A stretch of DNA of 64,000 nucleotides, taken from the NCBI RefSeq assembly GCF_000364605.1, contig NZ_KB822577.1, positions 372,001-436,000 on the forward strand, read 5' to 3'. The DNA comes from Nocardioides sp. Iso805N. GTDB taxonomy: Bacteria; Actinomycetota; Actinomycetes; Propionibacteriales; Nocardioidaceae. Positions within the stretch are counted from its first letter, which is position 1. The number at the start of each line of letters is the position of its first letter. Made by a program: the position numbers and the translations under genes. Below, in pieces: positions 16,846-24,854 of the stretch. The notes beneath the pieces were generated by a model that did no database searches, was not told where the DNA came from, and saw only the letters and a list, made by a program, of their open reading frames with translations.

Positions 16846-17673
16846 TCAGGGCAGGAAGTCGCCGATTAGCGCCTCGAAACGGGCAGCGCGTTCGTACGGC
16901 ACCCACAAGCCGGTCCTGCCGAAGATGTGCACCTCGACATCCGGGATGCGCTGGAGCAGGAAGAGCGCGTTGTCGTAGCCCTGGACGCGGTTGTCACGGC
17001 CCCAGACCACCAGGGTCGGCGCGGTGATCTGGTGAAGCCGGGTCCACAGCTGCTCCGGGCTGCCGACGTCCTGCGGGCGCGCGAGGAGGCTGGCCTGGTA
17101 ACGGTCCTCGACCAGCTCGTCGGTGACGAGCTCCTGGTCGTGCAGCATGAGCTCGAGGTAGCTGACCATCTTCTCGCGGGAGGGCCCGCGGCCGCCGTAG
17201 TAGGAGCGGATCGCCTTCTGGCCCTCACTCGGCGTCGGCGTGAACAGCGGCAGCCCGCCCGCCGAGCTCACCAGCACCAGCCGGTCCACGACCTCGGGAT
17301 GGTCGAGTGCCATCGCCATGGCTGCGGCGCCGCCCGTCGCCAGGCCGACGACATGCGCCGAGCTCGCCCCGAGCTCCCGGATGAGTGCGGCGAAGACGCG
17401 GGCGTAGAACGCGTAGCGACCGCCCTCGGGCCCGTCGAGCTCCTGGCTCGGCAGCTCGGACTGGCCGTACCCCGGCAGGTCGACGATGACGGTGCGGAAC
17501 CGCTTGGCGAAGGCGGCCATGTTCTGGCCGAAGTTCCCCCAGCCGTAGGCGCCGGGCGCGCCGCCGTGGATCAACAGCAGCAGCGGTCCTGCGCCGGCCT
17601 CGTGCAGGTGGAGGCGTACGCCGTCAGCCACGACGTGCCGGGACGTTGATTCAGGAGTGAGCGGCTCGGTCAT
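16846..17673 (-). CDS. Alpha/beta-hydrolase of the C-C hydrolase family with all triad residues replaced
   Basis: The 275-residue protein aligns over its whole length with the meta-cleavage hydrolases of this window: HGGAPGAYGWGNF at 36-48, the strand before the elbow, WGRDN at 224-228 and GRTGLW at 252-257. The nucleophile position in GLATGG is Ala112 instead of Ser, the acid position is Asn228 where relatives have Asp, and the base position is Leu256 where relatives have His. The frame is otherwise intact and tightly coupled (ATGA) to the CMD gene upstream, so it is probably expressed. It may be a non-hydrolytic enzyme, a binding protein, or an early pseudogene. Confidence 0.75.
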   Translation of the reverse strand: MTEPLTPESTSRHVVADGVRLHLHEAGAGPLLLLIHGGAPGAYGWGNFGQNMAAFAKRFRTVIVDLPGYGQSELPSQELDGPEGGRYAFYARVFAALIRELGASSAHVVGLATGGAAAMAMALDHPEVVDRLVLVSSAGGLPLFTPTPSEGQKAIRSYYGGRGPSREKMVSYLELMLHDQELVTDELVEDRYQASLLARPQDVGSPEQLWTRLHQITAPTLVVWGRDNRVQGYDNALFLLQRIPDVEVHIFGRTGLWVPYERAARFEALIGDFLP

Positions 17674-18233
17674 GACAGGGGCCTCACGTCGAAGAGCGTC
17701 AGCTGGGTGGCCAGCGTGGAGTAGTAGCCGACGAGCGTGCTGAGCTCGAAGATCGCGGCGTCGCCGAGGCCCTCCTGGAGCTGCTCGAACTCGTCGTCGT
17801 CGGGCAGGGTGCCGGCCAGGATGGCGCGGGCGAGCTCGAGCGCGCCGGCCGCCTCCGGGTACGCCGCGGGCGTCTCGCCGGCCTCGATCGCCACGAACGC
17901 CTCCTCGTCGACCCCGAGCCGGGCGGCGACCCTCTGGTGCGCCGCCCGCTCGTAGACGGAGTCGTGGTGGGCGGCGACCGCCAGGATCACCAGCTCGCGG
18001 GTGACGTCGGGCAACAGCGAGGAGTAGCGCAGCGCGGCGCCGAGCCGCTGCAGGGGAGCGCCGACCGCCGGGCTGTAGAGCATCGCGTTGAACGGTCCGG
18101 TGAGCGCACCGGAGGCGTCCACCGGCCCCGCGGGACGCTCGGCGGAGGCGCGCGGACCGCCGCAGATCTCGTCGTACAGCGCTCGCTGCTCGGCGGTGAG
18201 GGCGGCGGGCGCCAGGAGCGGTCCCCTAGCCAA
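17670..18233 (-). CDS. Carboxymuconolactone decarboxylase (CMD)-like protein
   Basis: The 187-residue all-helical protein has the CMD core: TRELVILAVAAHHDSVYERAAHQRVA near residues 78-103, with the family's Glu and His but no CxxC, so it is not an AhpD peroxidase. Relatives in catabolic clusters are often of unknown activity. A TTG at 18233 is the only plausible start that spans the conserved N-terminal segment; it overlaps the end of the FAH gene by 8 bases. A second family member is at 37259-37822, also next to an FAH gene. Confidence 0.75.
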   Translation of the reverse strand: MARGPLLAPAALTAEQRALYDEICGGPRASAERPAGPVDASGALTGPFNAMLYSPAVGAPLQRLGAALRYSSLLPDVTRELVILAVAAHHDSVYERAAHQRVAARLGVDEEAFVAIEAGETPAAYPEAAGALELARAILAGTLPDDDEFEQLQEGLGDAAIFELSTLVGYYSTLATQLTLFDVRPLS

Positions 18234-19047
18234 CGACCGTGTTCCTCAGCTCGCCCACCCCGTCCACCCGGGTGACGACCGTCTGGCCGGGGCGCAGGAA
18301 GACCTTCGGGTCGCGGGCGTTCCCGACGCCTGAGGGGGTGCCGGTGAGGATCACGTCGCCGGGCTCGAGCCGGGTGAACGTCGAGATGTCGGTGATCATG
18401 GTGGGCACGTCGAAGATGAACTGCGCCGTGTTGCCCTTCTGCATCACCACCCCGTCGACCTCGCAGGTCACGTCCAGCCCGGTTGCGCCGGGCGGCAGCT
18501 CGTCGTCGGTGACCAGGACGGGCCCGAGGGGGGTGAGCCCGTCCCACGCCTTGCCGGCGTGCCACTGCTTGGTGCGGTTCTGCCAGTCGCGGACGCTGAA
18601 GTCGTTGCTGACGGTGTAGCCCGCGACGTGGTCGAGCGCGTCCTCACGGGGGACGGCGCGGCCGGCCTTGCCGATGACGAAGGCCAGCTCCACCTCCCAG
18701 TCGAGCTGCTCGCTCACGGTGGGCATCGGGATATCCGCGTACGGCGCGCACAGGGAGGCGCTGTGCTTGGCGAAGAGCACCGGGGCCTCGGGCAGCTCGT
18801 GGCCACCCTCGGCGACGTGCTCGGCGTAGTTGCGCCCCATGCAGATGATCTTCGGGGGGTCGGGCACGACCGGACGCAACTCGGCGGCGTCCACCGGCAC
18901 CACATCCCCGTCGGCCGCGGCGAGGCTGCGCCAGTCGTCCTGTTCCAGCAGCTCGCGCACGTCGGACTGGGGGAGGAGGACGAGCCGGTCGCCCTCGAGG
19001 CGGGCGGCGTGCGGGACCCCGTCGACGTGCACCGAGGCCAGACGCAT
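18226..19047 (-). CDS. FAH-family enzyme (2-hydroxydienoate or acylpyruvate hydrolase type)
   Basis: 273 residues. Landmarks are GRNYAEH near 77, DWEVELAFVIGK near 125, VSNDFSVRDWQ near 155 and TGTPSGVGNARD near 238, typical of FAHD1/YcgM-like members. The WEVE acidic residues bind the metal. ATG overlaps the upstream VOC gene stop (ATGA). In this operon it follows an extradiol dioxygenase and monooxygenase and should act on the cleaved chain. It belongs to a different FAH branch from 6141 and 36355 (no extra N-terminal ANHDGR domain). Confidence 0.83.
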   Translation of the reverse strand: MRLASVHVDGVPHAARLEGDRLVLLPQSDVRELLEQDDWRSLAAADGDVVPVDAAELRPVVPDPPKIICMGRNYAEHVAEGGHELPEAPVLFAKHSASLCAPYADIPMPTVSEQLDWEVELAFVIGKAGRAVPREDALDHVAGYTVSNDFSVRDWQNRTKQWHAGKAWDGLTPLGPVLVTDDELPPGATGLDVTCEVDGVVMQKGNTAQFIFDVPTMITDISTFTRLEPGDVILTGTPSGVGNARDPKVFLRPGQTVVTRVDGVGELRNTVVG

Positions 19048-19559
19048 CAGCCCCGCGTCCTTCCACCGGGCGTGCCCGACGTGGCCGGGCCACCGTCGGT
19101 GAGCAGACGCTCGGCCTGGGCGATGACCTCGTCGGCGCTCTGGTCGAGGTCGAGGTCCTTGCGGAACGGCTGGCGCACGTCGAGCGGCACCCGGACGTAG
19201 ACCTCGACGCGGTTGCCCTCGGGGTCCCAGAAGTAGATCCCGTAGGCGTTGCCGTGGGTGACCTCCTGCTGGACCGGTACGCCGGCGGCCTTGAACTTGT
19301 TGTGGAACTCCAGCAGCGTCTCGATGTCGTCGACGCGGAAGGAGATCTGCTGGATCAGCTTCACGTCGTCGGGCGCCTGACGGCCGCGGGCGATCACGAA
19401 CTCGTGGTGCTCGACCTCGGGACGGGCGCTCATGAAGACGATGCCGTGGTCGAGGTCCTCGTCGGTGATGGTCAGGCCGAGCATGGTGGAGTAGAACTTC
19501 CGCATGTTCTCCAGGTCGTTGACCCAGACGCCGGTGTGACCGAGCTCTGCGATGGGCAT
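19047..19559 (-). CDS. Single-domain VOC-family protein (glyoxalase/dioxygenase superfamily)
   Basis: The 170-residue protein has one vicinal-oxygen-chelate module: GHTGVWVNDLENMRKFY at the start, HHEFV, QISFRV and DPEGNRVEVY near 130. Beyond it lies a conserved tail of about 40 residues (VRQPFRKDLDLDQSADEVIAQAERL). A paralogue with the same tail is at 63258-63836. Candidate metal ligands are His8, His68 or 69, and Glu in VEVY. It could be a small ring-cleavage dioxygenase, an epimerase or an isomerase of a pathway intermediate. ATG 19559 has AAAGGAGC upstream. Confidence 0.72.
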   Translation of the reverse strand: MPIAELGHTGVWVNDLENMRKFYSTMLGLTITDEDLDHGIVFMSARPEVEHHEFVIARGRQAPDDVKLIQQISFRVDDIETLLEFHNKFKAAGVPVQQEVTHGNAYGIYFWDPEGNRVEVYVRVPLDVRQPFRKDLDLDQSADEVIAQAERLLTDGGPATSGTPGGRTRG

Positions 19560-19578
19560 GGTTGCTCCTTTGGGACGA

Positions 19579-20793
19579 TCAGAACTTGACGGTGGGCAGA
19601 CCCTCGTGGCCGAAGAACAGCAGTCCCCAGGACTGCCAGACCGGCTCGGCGAGGTTGTGGATGTGGTGCAGCGCGGCCTGGCTGTCGCGCCAGCGGCGCT
19701 CGAGCCCGGCGGAGGCGTAGACACCGGCGCCTCCGCTGATGCGGAACACGGCGTCGGCCGCGTCGGCCGCACGCTGCGCTGCCGCGGCCTGGTTGCGCCG
19801 GAGCTCCGCACGCAGCGACATCGGCACGAGCTCGCCGCGCAGGCAGTAGGCATAGGCCCGGTCCATGTCGTGCAGGATCTGCACGACCGCCGAGTCGACG
19901 TCGGCGGCGGCGCGGCCGAGGGTGGCCAGCTGGAACGGGTCCTTGGAGGCCTTGCCGTGACGGGCCTGGCGGTCGCGGGTGATCTCGATGAAAGTGTCGA
20001 CGACGCCCTTGGCGATGCCGACGGTAGCGGCGGTGACCGCACCGGCGAACGTGATGTTGCGCGGCAGGTAGAAGACCGGTGCGTCACCGCGTCCGGCCGC
20101 GGGTGCGGCGGAGCCCTCGGTCACCGCCTCGATGCGGATCACCCGATGGGCCGGCACGAAGGCGTCCCTGATGACGAGGTCCTTCGAGCCGGTGCCCTTG
20201 AGGCCGACGACGTCCCACGAGTCCGCGACGATCTCGTAGTCGGAGCGGGGCACGGCGACGTGACAGACCGTCCGGTCGCGGAGCTCGCCGTCCGCGTCGG
20301 CGATCCAGGCGCCGATGGTGACCCACTGGCACAGGTCGGTGCCGGACGAGTAACCCCAGCGGCCGTTGAAGATGTAGCCGCCCTCGGTCGGGACGAGCAC
20401 CCCGCCGGGCGCGTAAGGCGAGGCGATCCACGTCTCGGGCCCGAGCGGCGAGGCATCCCAGATCTCCTCCTGCAGCCTGCGGTCGGCCAGCGCCACCTCG
20501 TGCGGGTGGACGCCGACGACGCCGGCGACCCAGCCGACCGAGGAGTTCAGGGCGGCGAGCTCGACGCAGCCCTCCAGGAACTCGGTGGGGTGCCCCTCGA
20601 GGCCGCCGAAGTCCGCCGGATGGAGCAGCTTGACGACGCCGGTGGAACGGAGCGCATCCTCGCTGACCGGGGTGAGGTGGCCGAGCTCGTCACACGCCGG
20701 CGCGTCCTTCTTGAGGACGCCGGCGACGGCGGCGATGCGATCGAGGACGCCGGTGTGGCGCGGCGCGCCGGGCTGCATCTTCGTCATCGTCAC
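19579..20793 (-). CDS. ACAD-fold flavin-dependent monooxygenase (HsaA-like), third copy
   Basis: The 404-residue protein shares GWVAGVVGVHPHE, WGYSSGTD and GTGSKDLVIRDAFVP with the other hydroxylases here and is closest to the one at 30579. The GTG at 20793 overlaps the dioxygenase stop as GTGA; an ATG at 20787 has better spacing to AAGGG and may be used instead. The last residues GHEGLPTVKF match the C-terminus type of its relative (LFGLDVPPGV). It should hydroxylate a phenol for the coupled dioxygenase. Reduced flavin probably comes from the reductase at 24855 or 32860. Confidence 0.84.
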   Translation of the reverse strand: MTMTKMQPGAPRHTGVLDRIAAVAGVLKKDAPACDELGHLTPVSEDALRSTGVVKLLHPADFGGLEGHPTEFLEGCVELAALNSSVGWVAGVVGVHPHEVALADRRLQEEIWDASPLGPETWIASPYAPGGVLVPTEGGYIFNGRWGYSSGTDLCQWVTIGAWIADADGELRDRTVCHVAVPRSDYEIVADSWDVVGLKGTGSKDLVIRDAFVPAHRVIRIEAVTEGSAAPAAGRGDAPVFYLPRNITFAGAVTAATVGIAKGVVDTFIEITRDRQARHGKASKDPFQLATLGRAAADVDSAVVQILHDMDRAYAYCLRGELVPMSLRAELRRNQAAAAQRAADAADAVFRISGGAGVYASAGLERRWRDSQAALHHIHNLAEPVWQSWGLLFFGHEGLPTVKF

Positions 20794-21665
20794 AGCCCTT
20801 CGCGATCGTGGCCCCAGTAGTGCGCGGACGGGTACTGGGTCGGGACCCAGGTGGCGTCATCGATGAAGATGCCGCCGGTGCCGTACTCGATCTGGGTCCG
20901 TGAGGGCGTCTCGACGTAGAACGAGATCATCTTGTCGTTGGTGTGCTTGCCCAGCGTCGCCTTCTCCTTGGCGCCGTGGGCGTACATGTTGTCGATCGCG
21001 CGACCGACACCGTCGATGTCGGTGGTCTCCAACATGATGTGGCCGATGCCCTGCAGGCGCTTGCGGTCGTCGTCCATGACCGGCACGAAGGCGAAGGAGT
21101 GGTGCCGCGGGTTGCAGTGGTAGAACGTCGCCGGGCCGATGTAGTCGCTGAGCGCGAAGCCGAGCACGTCGCGGTAGAGCTCGTTGTACTTCTCCACGTC
21201 ACCGACCAGCTGGAAGACGTGGCCGAGGCCGAGCTCCCGGTTGGCGACGAAGGTGGTGCCGACCGGCGAGACGAAGGGCGTGAGCGCCTGTTCGAGGCCG
21301 TACATCAGCTCGAGGTTGATGCCCTCGGGGTCGGTGAACGTGGCGATGTCGACGACGTTGCGGGCGTTCGCCAGCGCCGAGCCCACGCCGTGGTGGGTGA
21401 CGGTGTAGCCGTACTTCTCGACGCGGGAGATGACCTCGGTGAGCTCGTCGGCGCCCTTGACGGCCCAGCCGAGGGTGTGCACGCCCTCGGGGGCGCCCTC
21501 CTCGACCTGGAAACGGTAGCCGAACTCGTCCATCCGGAACCGGAGCGAGGTCTCGGCGCGCTCGACCAGCTCCATGCCGAGCACGTGGGGGGCGAACGTG
21601 CGCCACGCGTTGAGATCGGTGCACCCGAGGATCACGTAGCCGAGGCTGCGGACGGTCGCGCTCAT
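20790..21665 (-). CDS. Type I extradiol dioxygenase (BphC/HsaC family), second copy
   Basis: The 291-residue two-domain protein has metal ligands His149 (GLGH), His209 (GIGH) and Glu260 (QIEYG), plus the RHHS pair near 188. It is homologous to 2308-3240 but clearly diverged, so a different catechol is likely. ATG 21665 has AGGAG 6 bases ahead. It is the first gene of a six-gene leftward operon (dioxygenase, monooxygenase, VOC, FAH, CMD, inactive-looking hydrolase). An IclR-type site lies 74 bases upstream. Confidence 0.9.
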   Translation of the reverse strand: MSATVRSLGYVILGCTDLNAWRTFAPHVLGMELVERAETSLRFRMDEFGYRFQVEEGAPEGVHTLGWAVKGADELTEVISRVEKYGYTVTHHGVGSALANARNVVDIATFTDPEGINLELMYGLEQALTPFVSPVGTTFVANRELGLGHVFQLVGDVEKYNELYRDVLGFALSDYIGPATFYHCNPRHHSFAFVPVMDDDRKRLQGIGHIMLETTDIDGVGRAIDNMYAHGAKEKATLGKHTNDKMISFYVETPSRTQIEYGTGGIFIDDATWVPTQYPSAHYWGHDREGL

Positions 21666-21738
21666 GTCTTCTCCTGGAGGTGTGACGGGGGTCTCGTCCG
21701 TACATTCGCCGCCGGGCGCCCGAGGCGCACGCCGGCTG

Positions 21739-21753
21739 TGCCGCGATGTGGCA
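21739..21753. promoter_or_regulatory. IclR-type site A (TGCCGCGATGTGGCA)
   Basis: Near-palindrome TGCCGC-GAT-GTGGCA, one of eight related 15-base sites between 21.7 and 61.8 kb. It stands upstream of the extradiol dioxygenase operon. Confidence 0.5.
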
Positions 21754-21761
21754 TGGGTCGC

Positions 21762-23312
21762 TCAGCGGTCGGCCAGGATCAGCTCGCTGGCCCTCTCGGC
21801 GATCGCGATCACGGTCAGATGCAGGTTGGCGCTGACCACCTTCGGGATGATCGAGGCGTCGACGACGCGCAGGCCGTCGAGTCCGAGGAGGCGGCAGCGC
21901 GGGTCGACCACGGCGGCCGGGTCGTCGGGCTGGCCCATCCGGGCGGTCGAGCAGGCGTGGACGACGTCCTTGACCTGGGCCATGATCTCGGCGCGGGTGC
22001 GCGGACCCCAGGGGTCGCCGACCATGAGCTTGCGGAACTCCGGGCGGCCCAGGAAGTCCCAGGCCCGGTCGAGGCCCTCCTTCATCCGGGCGTAGTCGGT
22101 CGGGTCGGAGAGCAGGTCGTGCTCCAGGACCGGGTCGACGCTCGGGTCGGCCGAGGGCAGGGTGAGCCGGCCCCGGGTCCAGGCCTCGTTGAGCTGGACC
22201 GCCAGTCCGGAGTTCTGGTTGCCGAACCAGTAGTTGTGGTTCGTGCCGAGGATGACCACGTCGTTGGGCTGCGTGCCGGGCAGGGCGGACGAGAACCGGA
22301 TCGTGGTGTTGGTCGCGCGCAGGTCCTCGGCATAGAAGCGGTCCTCGGTCGGGACGAAGTCGATCGCGCAGATCGCGTGGTCCTGCATGCCCTCACCCAC
22401 GGGCAGGTCGGCGACGGTGGTGACCCCGAGCCGGGCGAGTTCGGCGCTCGGGCCGATGCCGCTGCGCAGCAGGATCGGCGGGGTGTGCACCGCACCGGCC
22501 GAGAGGATGACCTCCCCGCCGGGAGCGGCGTCCACGGTCGTGCCGTCGACCAGGCGTACGCCGACGGCTCGCCCGTCCCTGATCACCACCAAGTCGACCT
22601 GGCTGTTGCCCCGGATGGTGAGGTTGGCACGGCCGCGAGCGGGGTCCAGGTAGCCGATGTTCGTCGAGACCCGCAAGCCGTCGGCGGTGTTGTTGCTCGG
22701 ATAGCGCGACAGGCCGGTGCTACCCGGCTCGTTGTAGTCGTCGTGCTCCGCGCAGCCGTCCTGCTTGCCGCACTCGTACAGCGCGCGGTCGACGTCGCCC
22801 CAGCCCTGCTCCGGCTCGCGCCAGATCGGGATGGGCCCGTCACCCCCGTGCCACGGCTTGTCGCCGTACGTGAGGTCCGACTCGAGCTTGCACAGCGACG
22901 GCAGGAAGTCGTCCCAGCCCCACCCGGTGGCGCCCATCGCGGCCCAGCCGTCGATGTCGGCCGGCTCCGGGCGGACGGCGACCATGCCGTTGACCGTCGA
23001 GCTGCCACCGGCACCCTTGCCGCGGATGTAGGGCAGGGCCTGACGGTCGGGCGTACGACGAGCGGTCACGCCCGTCCAGTAGTACTCCGGCAGGCGCATC
23101 GCGCCCATGGTCTGCTCGAGCCCGGTCTCCAGGACCCGGCGCCGGAAGAACTCGGGCGTCTGGGAGCCGGGGTACTCCAGGCCCGCCTCGAGCAGCAGCA
23201 CCCGCACGGCCGGGTCGGCGCTGAGCCGGTTGGCCAGGACGGAGCCGCCGGCACCGGCGCCGACGATGATGTAGTCGAAGTCGTGCAGCGCGTCGAAGTC
23301 CTGCGTGCTCAT
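21762..23312 (-). CDS. GMC-family FAD-dependent alcohol oxidase/dehydrogenase
   Basis: 516 residues. The N-terminus has the FAD-binding IIVGAGAGGSVLA (about 14-26), then the GMC signature GKGAGGSSTVNGM near 103-115. The C-terminal active-site region reads VVHACSTARMG, where the His is retained, and ends with VVDASIIP ... ANLHLT in place of the usual GNTNAPT. It should oxidise a primary or benzylic alcohol, feeding the aldehyde dehydrogenase whose stop overlaps its ATG by one base. The pair suggests side-chain alcohol to acid conversion. Confidence 0.85.
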   Translation of the reverse strand: MSTQDFDALHDFDYIIVGAGAGGSVLANRLSADPAVRVLLLEAGLEYPGSQTPEFFRRRVLETGLEQTMGAMRLPEYYWTGVTARRTPDRQALPYIRGKGAGGSSTVNGMVAVRPEPADIDGWAAMGATGWGWDDFLPSLCKLESDLTYGDKPWHGGDGPIPIWREPEQGWGDVDRALYECGKQDGCAEHDDYNEPGSTGLSRYPSNNTADGLRVSTNIGYLDPARGRANLTIRGNSQVDLVVIRDGRAVGVRLVDGTTVDAAPGGEVILSAGAVHTPPILLRSGIGPSAELARLGVTTVADLPVGEGMQDHAICAIDFVPTEDRFYAEDLRATNTTIRFSSALPGTQPNDVVILGTNHNYWFGNQNSGLAVQLNEAWTRGRLTLPSADPSVDPVLEHDLLSDPTDYARMKEGLDRAWDFLGRPEFRKLMVGDPWGPRTRAEIMAQVKDVVHACSTARMGQPDDPAAVVDPRCRLLGLDGLRVVDASIIPKVVSANLHLTVIAIAERASELILADR

Positions 23313-24757
23313 CAGGCCACCGACTCGGTCGTCGACTCGGCGGCGGGGACGGTGACGGTGCGCAGCTCGGTGAACCCGAGCAGGCCCGCCAGGCCGCTCT
23401 CGCGACCGATGCCGCTCTGCCGCATGCCGCCGAACGGTATTCCGGGATCGACGCCGGCATGCTTGTTGATCCACACCGAGCCGCCGACAAGGCGACGGCC
23501 CACCTCCTCGCCGCGCGCCGGATCGCTGGTCCACACCGATGCCGACAGGCCGTACGGCGTGCCGTTGGCGCGGGTGATCGCGTCCTCGAGGTCGTCGTAC
23601 ACCAGGACGGGGAGCGCCGGACCGAACTGCTCCTCGGCGACGAGCCGGTCGGAGTCGGAAAGGCCGGTGACGATGGTGGGGGCGTAGAAGCAGCCCGGCC
23701 GGTCGAGGCGGTGGCCGCCGGCCCGGATCTGGCCGCCGTGGGCGCGGGCGTCCTCGACGAGCTCCTCGACCCGATCGCGCTGGGCCGCGGTGGTGAGCGG
23801 GCCGACGGCGACGTCGGGCTCGAAGGGCGCTCCGACCACGACGGCCGAGGCGATCGCCGCGAGTCGCTCGACCACGGCGTCGTACTTGCTCCGGTGGACG
23901 TAGAGGCGCTTGATCGCCTGACACACCTGGCCGCTGAGCATGAACGCCGAGCGGAACAGCGGTTCGGCCACGACGTCGGGATCCGCGTCGTCGAGCACGA
24001 TCGCCGCGTCATTGCCACCGAGCTCGAGGGTGACCCGCTTCAGGGTGGGTGCGGCCGCGGCCATGATCGCCTTGCCGGTCTCCACCGAGCCGGTGAACGA
24101 GATCAGGTCGATGCCGGGGTGGCTGGTGATCGCGCGACCGAGCTCGTCACCGCCGGGCAGGATGTTGACCACACCGGCCGGCAGCGCCTCGGCGACGAGC
24201 TCGCCGAGGCGCAGCGTCGCCAGCGGGGTGAACGGGCTGGGCTTGAGCACGATGGTGTTGCCGACCCGGACCGCCGCTGCGAGCTTGTGCGCGGCCATCA
24301 CGAGCGGGGCGTTCCACGGCACGATGGCGGCGGCGACACCGACCGGCACGTGCTCGGCGACGGTGCGCGCTCCGCTCGCGTCGGGCAGCTCGTAGGTCGG
24401 CACCTCGGCGTCGGCCACCCAGCGCACGTGGTGTGCGGCACCTCTGGCCTCGAAGCCCCCGGCCATCGCAGGGTGGCCCGTCTCGACGGCGACGATCTCG
24501 GCGAGCTCCTTCTCGTGGGCCTCGATCAGGTCGGCGAGGCGGCGCAGCGCCGTACGCCTCGCCTCCTCGTCGCCCGCCCAGACCGGCTGTGCTCGGCGGG
24601 CTGCCTCGACAGCGCGGTCGAGCTCGGCCGGGCCGCAGTCGGGGAGGGAGGCGATCACCTCGCCGGTGGCCGGGGCAACGACGTCGAACGTCGCCGCCGC
24701 ACCGACCATCTGGCCGTCGATGAGGGCACGCGCGGGAATCGTGGAACGGTCTGCCAT
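23312..24757 (-). CDS. NAD(P)-dependent aldehyde dehydrogenase
   Basis: The 481-residue protein has the ALDH landmarks VPWNAPL near 150, FTGSVETGK near 227, Glu in LELGGN near 250 and the catalytic Cys in SGQVCQ near 284. ATG 24757 was chosen because AAGGAG then lies 7 bases ahead; the in-frame ATG at 24763 sits too close to it. It is first in a two-gene operon with the GMC oxidase. Its promoter carries a CRP-like and an IclR-type site. Confidence 0.88.
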   Translation of the reverse strand: MADRSTIPARALIDGQMVGAAATFDVVAPATGEVIASLPDCGPAELDRAVEAARRAQPVWAGDEEARRTALRRLADLIEAHEKELAEIVAVETGHPAMAGGFEARGAAHHVRWVADAEVPTYELPDASGARTVAEHVPVGVAAAIVPWNAPLVMAAHKLAAAVRVGNTIVLKPSPFTPLATLRLGELVAEALPAGVVNILPGGDELGRAITSHPGIDLISFTGSVETGKAIMAAAAPTLKRVTLELGGNDAAIVLDDADPDVVAEPLFRSAFMLSGQVCQAIKRLYVHRSKYDAVVERLAAIASAVVVGAPFEPDVAVGPLTTAAQRDRVEELVEDARAHGGQIRAGGHRLDRPGCFYAPTIVTGLSDSDRLVAEEQFGPALPVLVYDDLEDAITRANGTPYGLSASVWTSDPARGEEVGRRLVGGSVWINKHAGVDPGIPFGGMRQSGIGRESGLAGLLGFTELRTVTVPAAESTTESVA

Positions 24758-24781
24758 GGCCATGCTCCTTGCAGGTGGGAG

Positions 24782-24797
24782 TGTGATCGCGACCACA
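24782..24797. promoter_or_regulatory. CRP/GlxR-like site
   Basis: TGTGATCGCGACCACA is close to a perfect palindrome (TGTG-ATCGCGAC-CACA) and fits TGTGA-N6-TCACA. It is 25 bases upstream of the aldehyde dehydrogenase start. Confidence 0.5.
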
Positions 24798-24831
24798 GTC
24801 GAAGTGAGCCGGCGGCTTGACCAGTCATTCG

Positions 24832-24846
24832 TGCCGCGGAGCGGCA
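24832..24846. promoter_or_regulatory. IclR-type site B (TGCCGCGGAGCGGCA)
   Basis: Perfect 6-base arms around GGA; the most symmetric member of the eight-site family. It lies 75 bases upstream of the aldehyde dehydrogenase-GMC operon. Confidence 0.55.
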
Positions 24847-24854
24847 TGCGAGGT

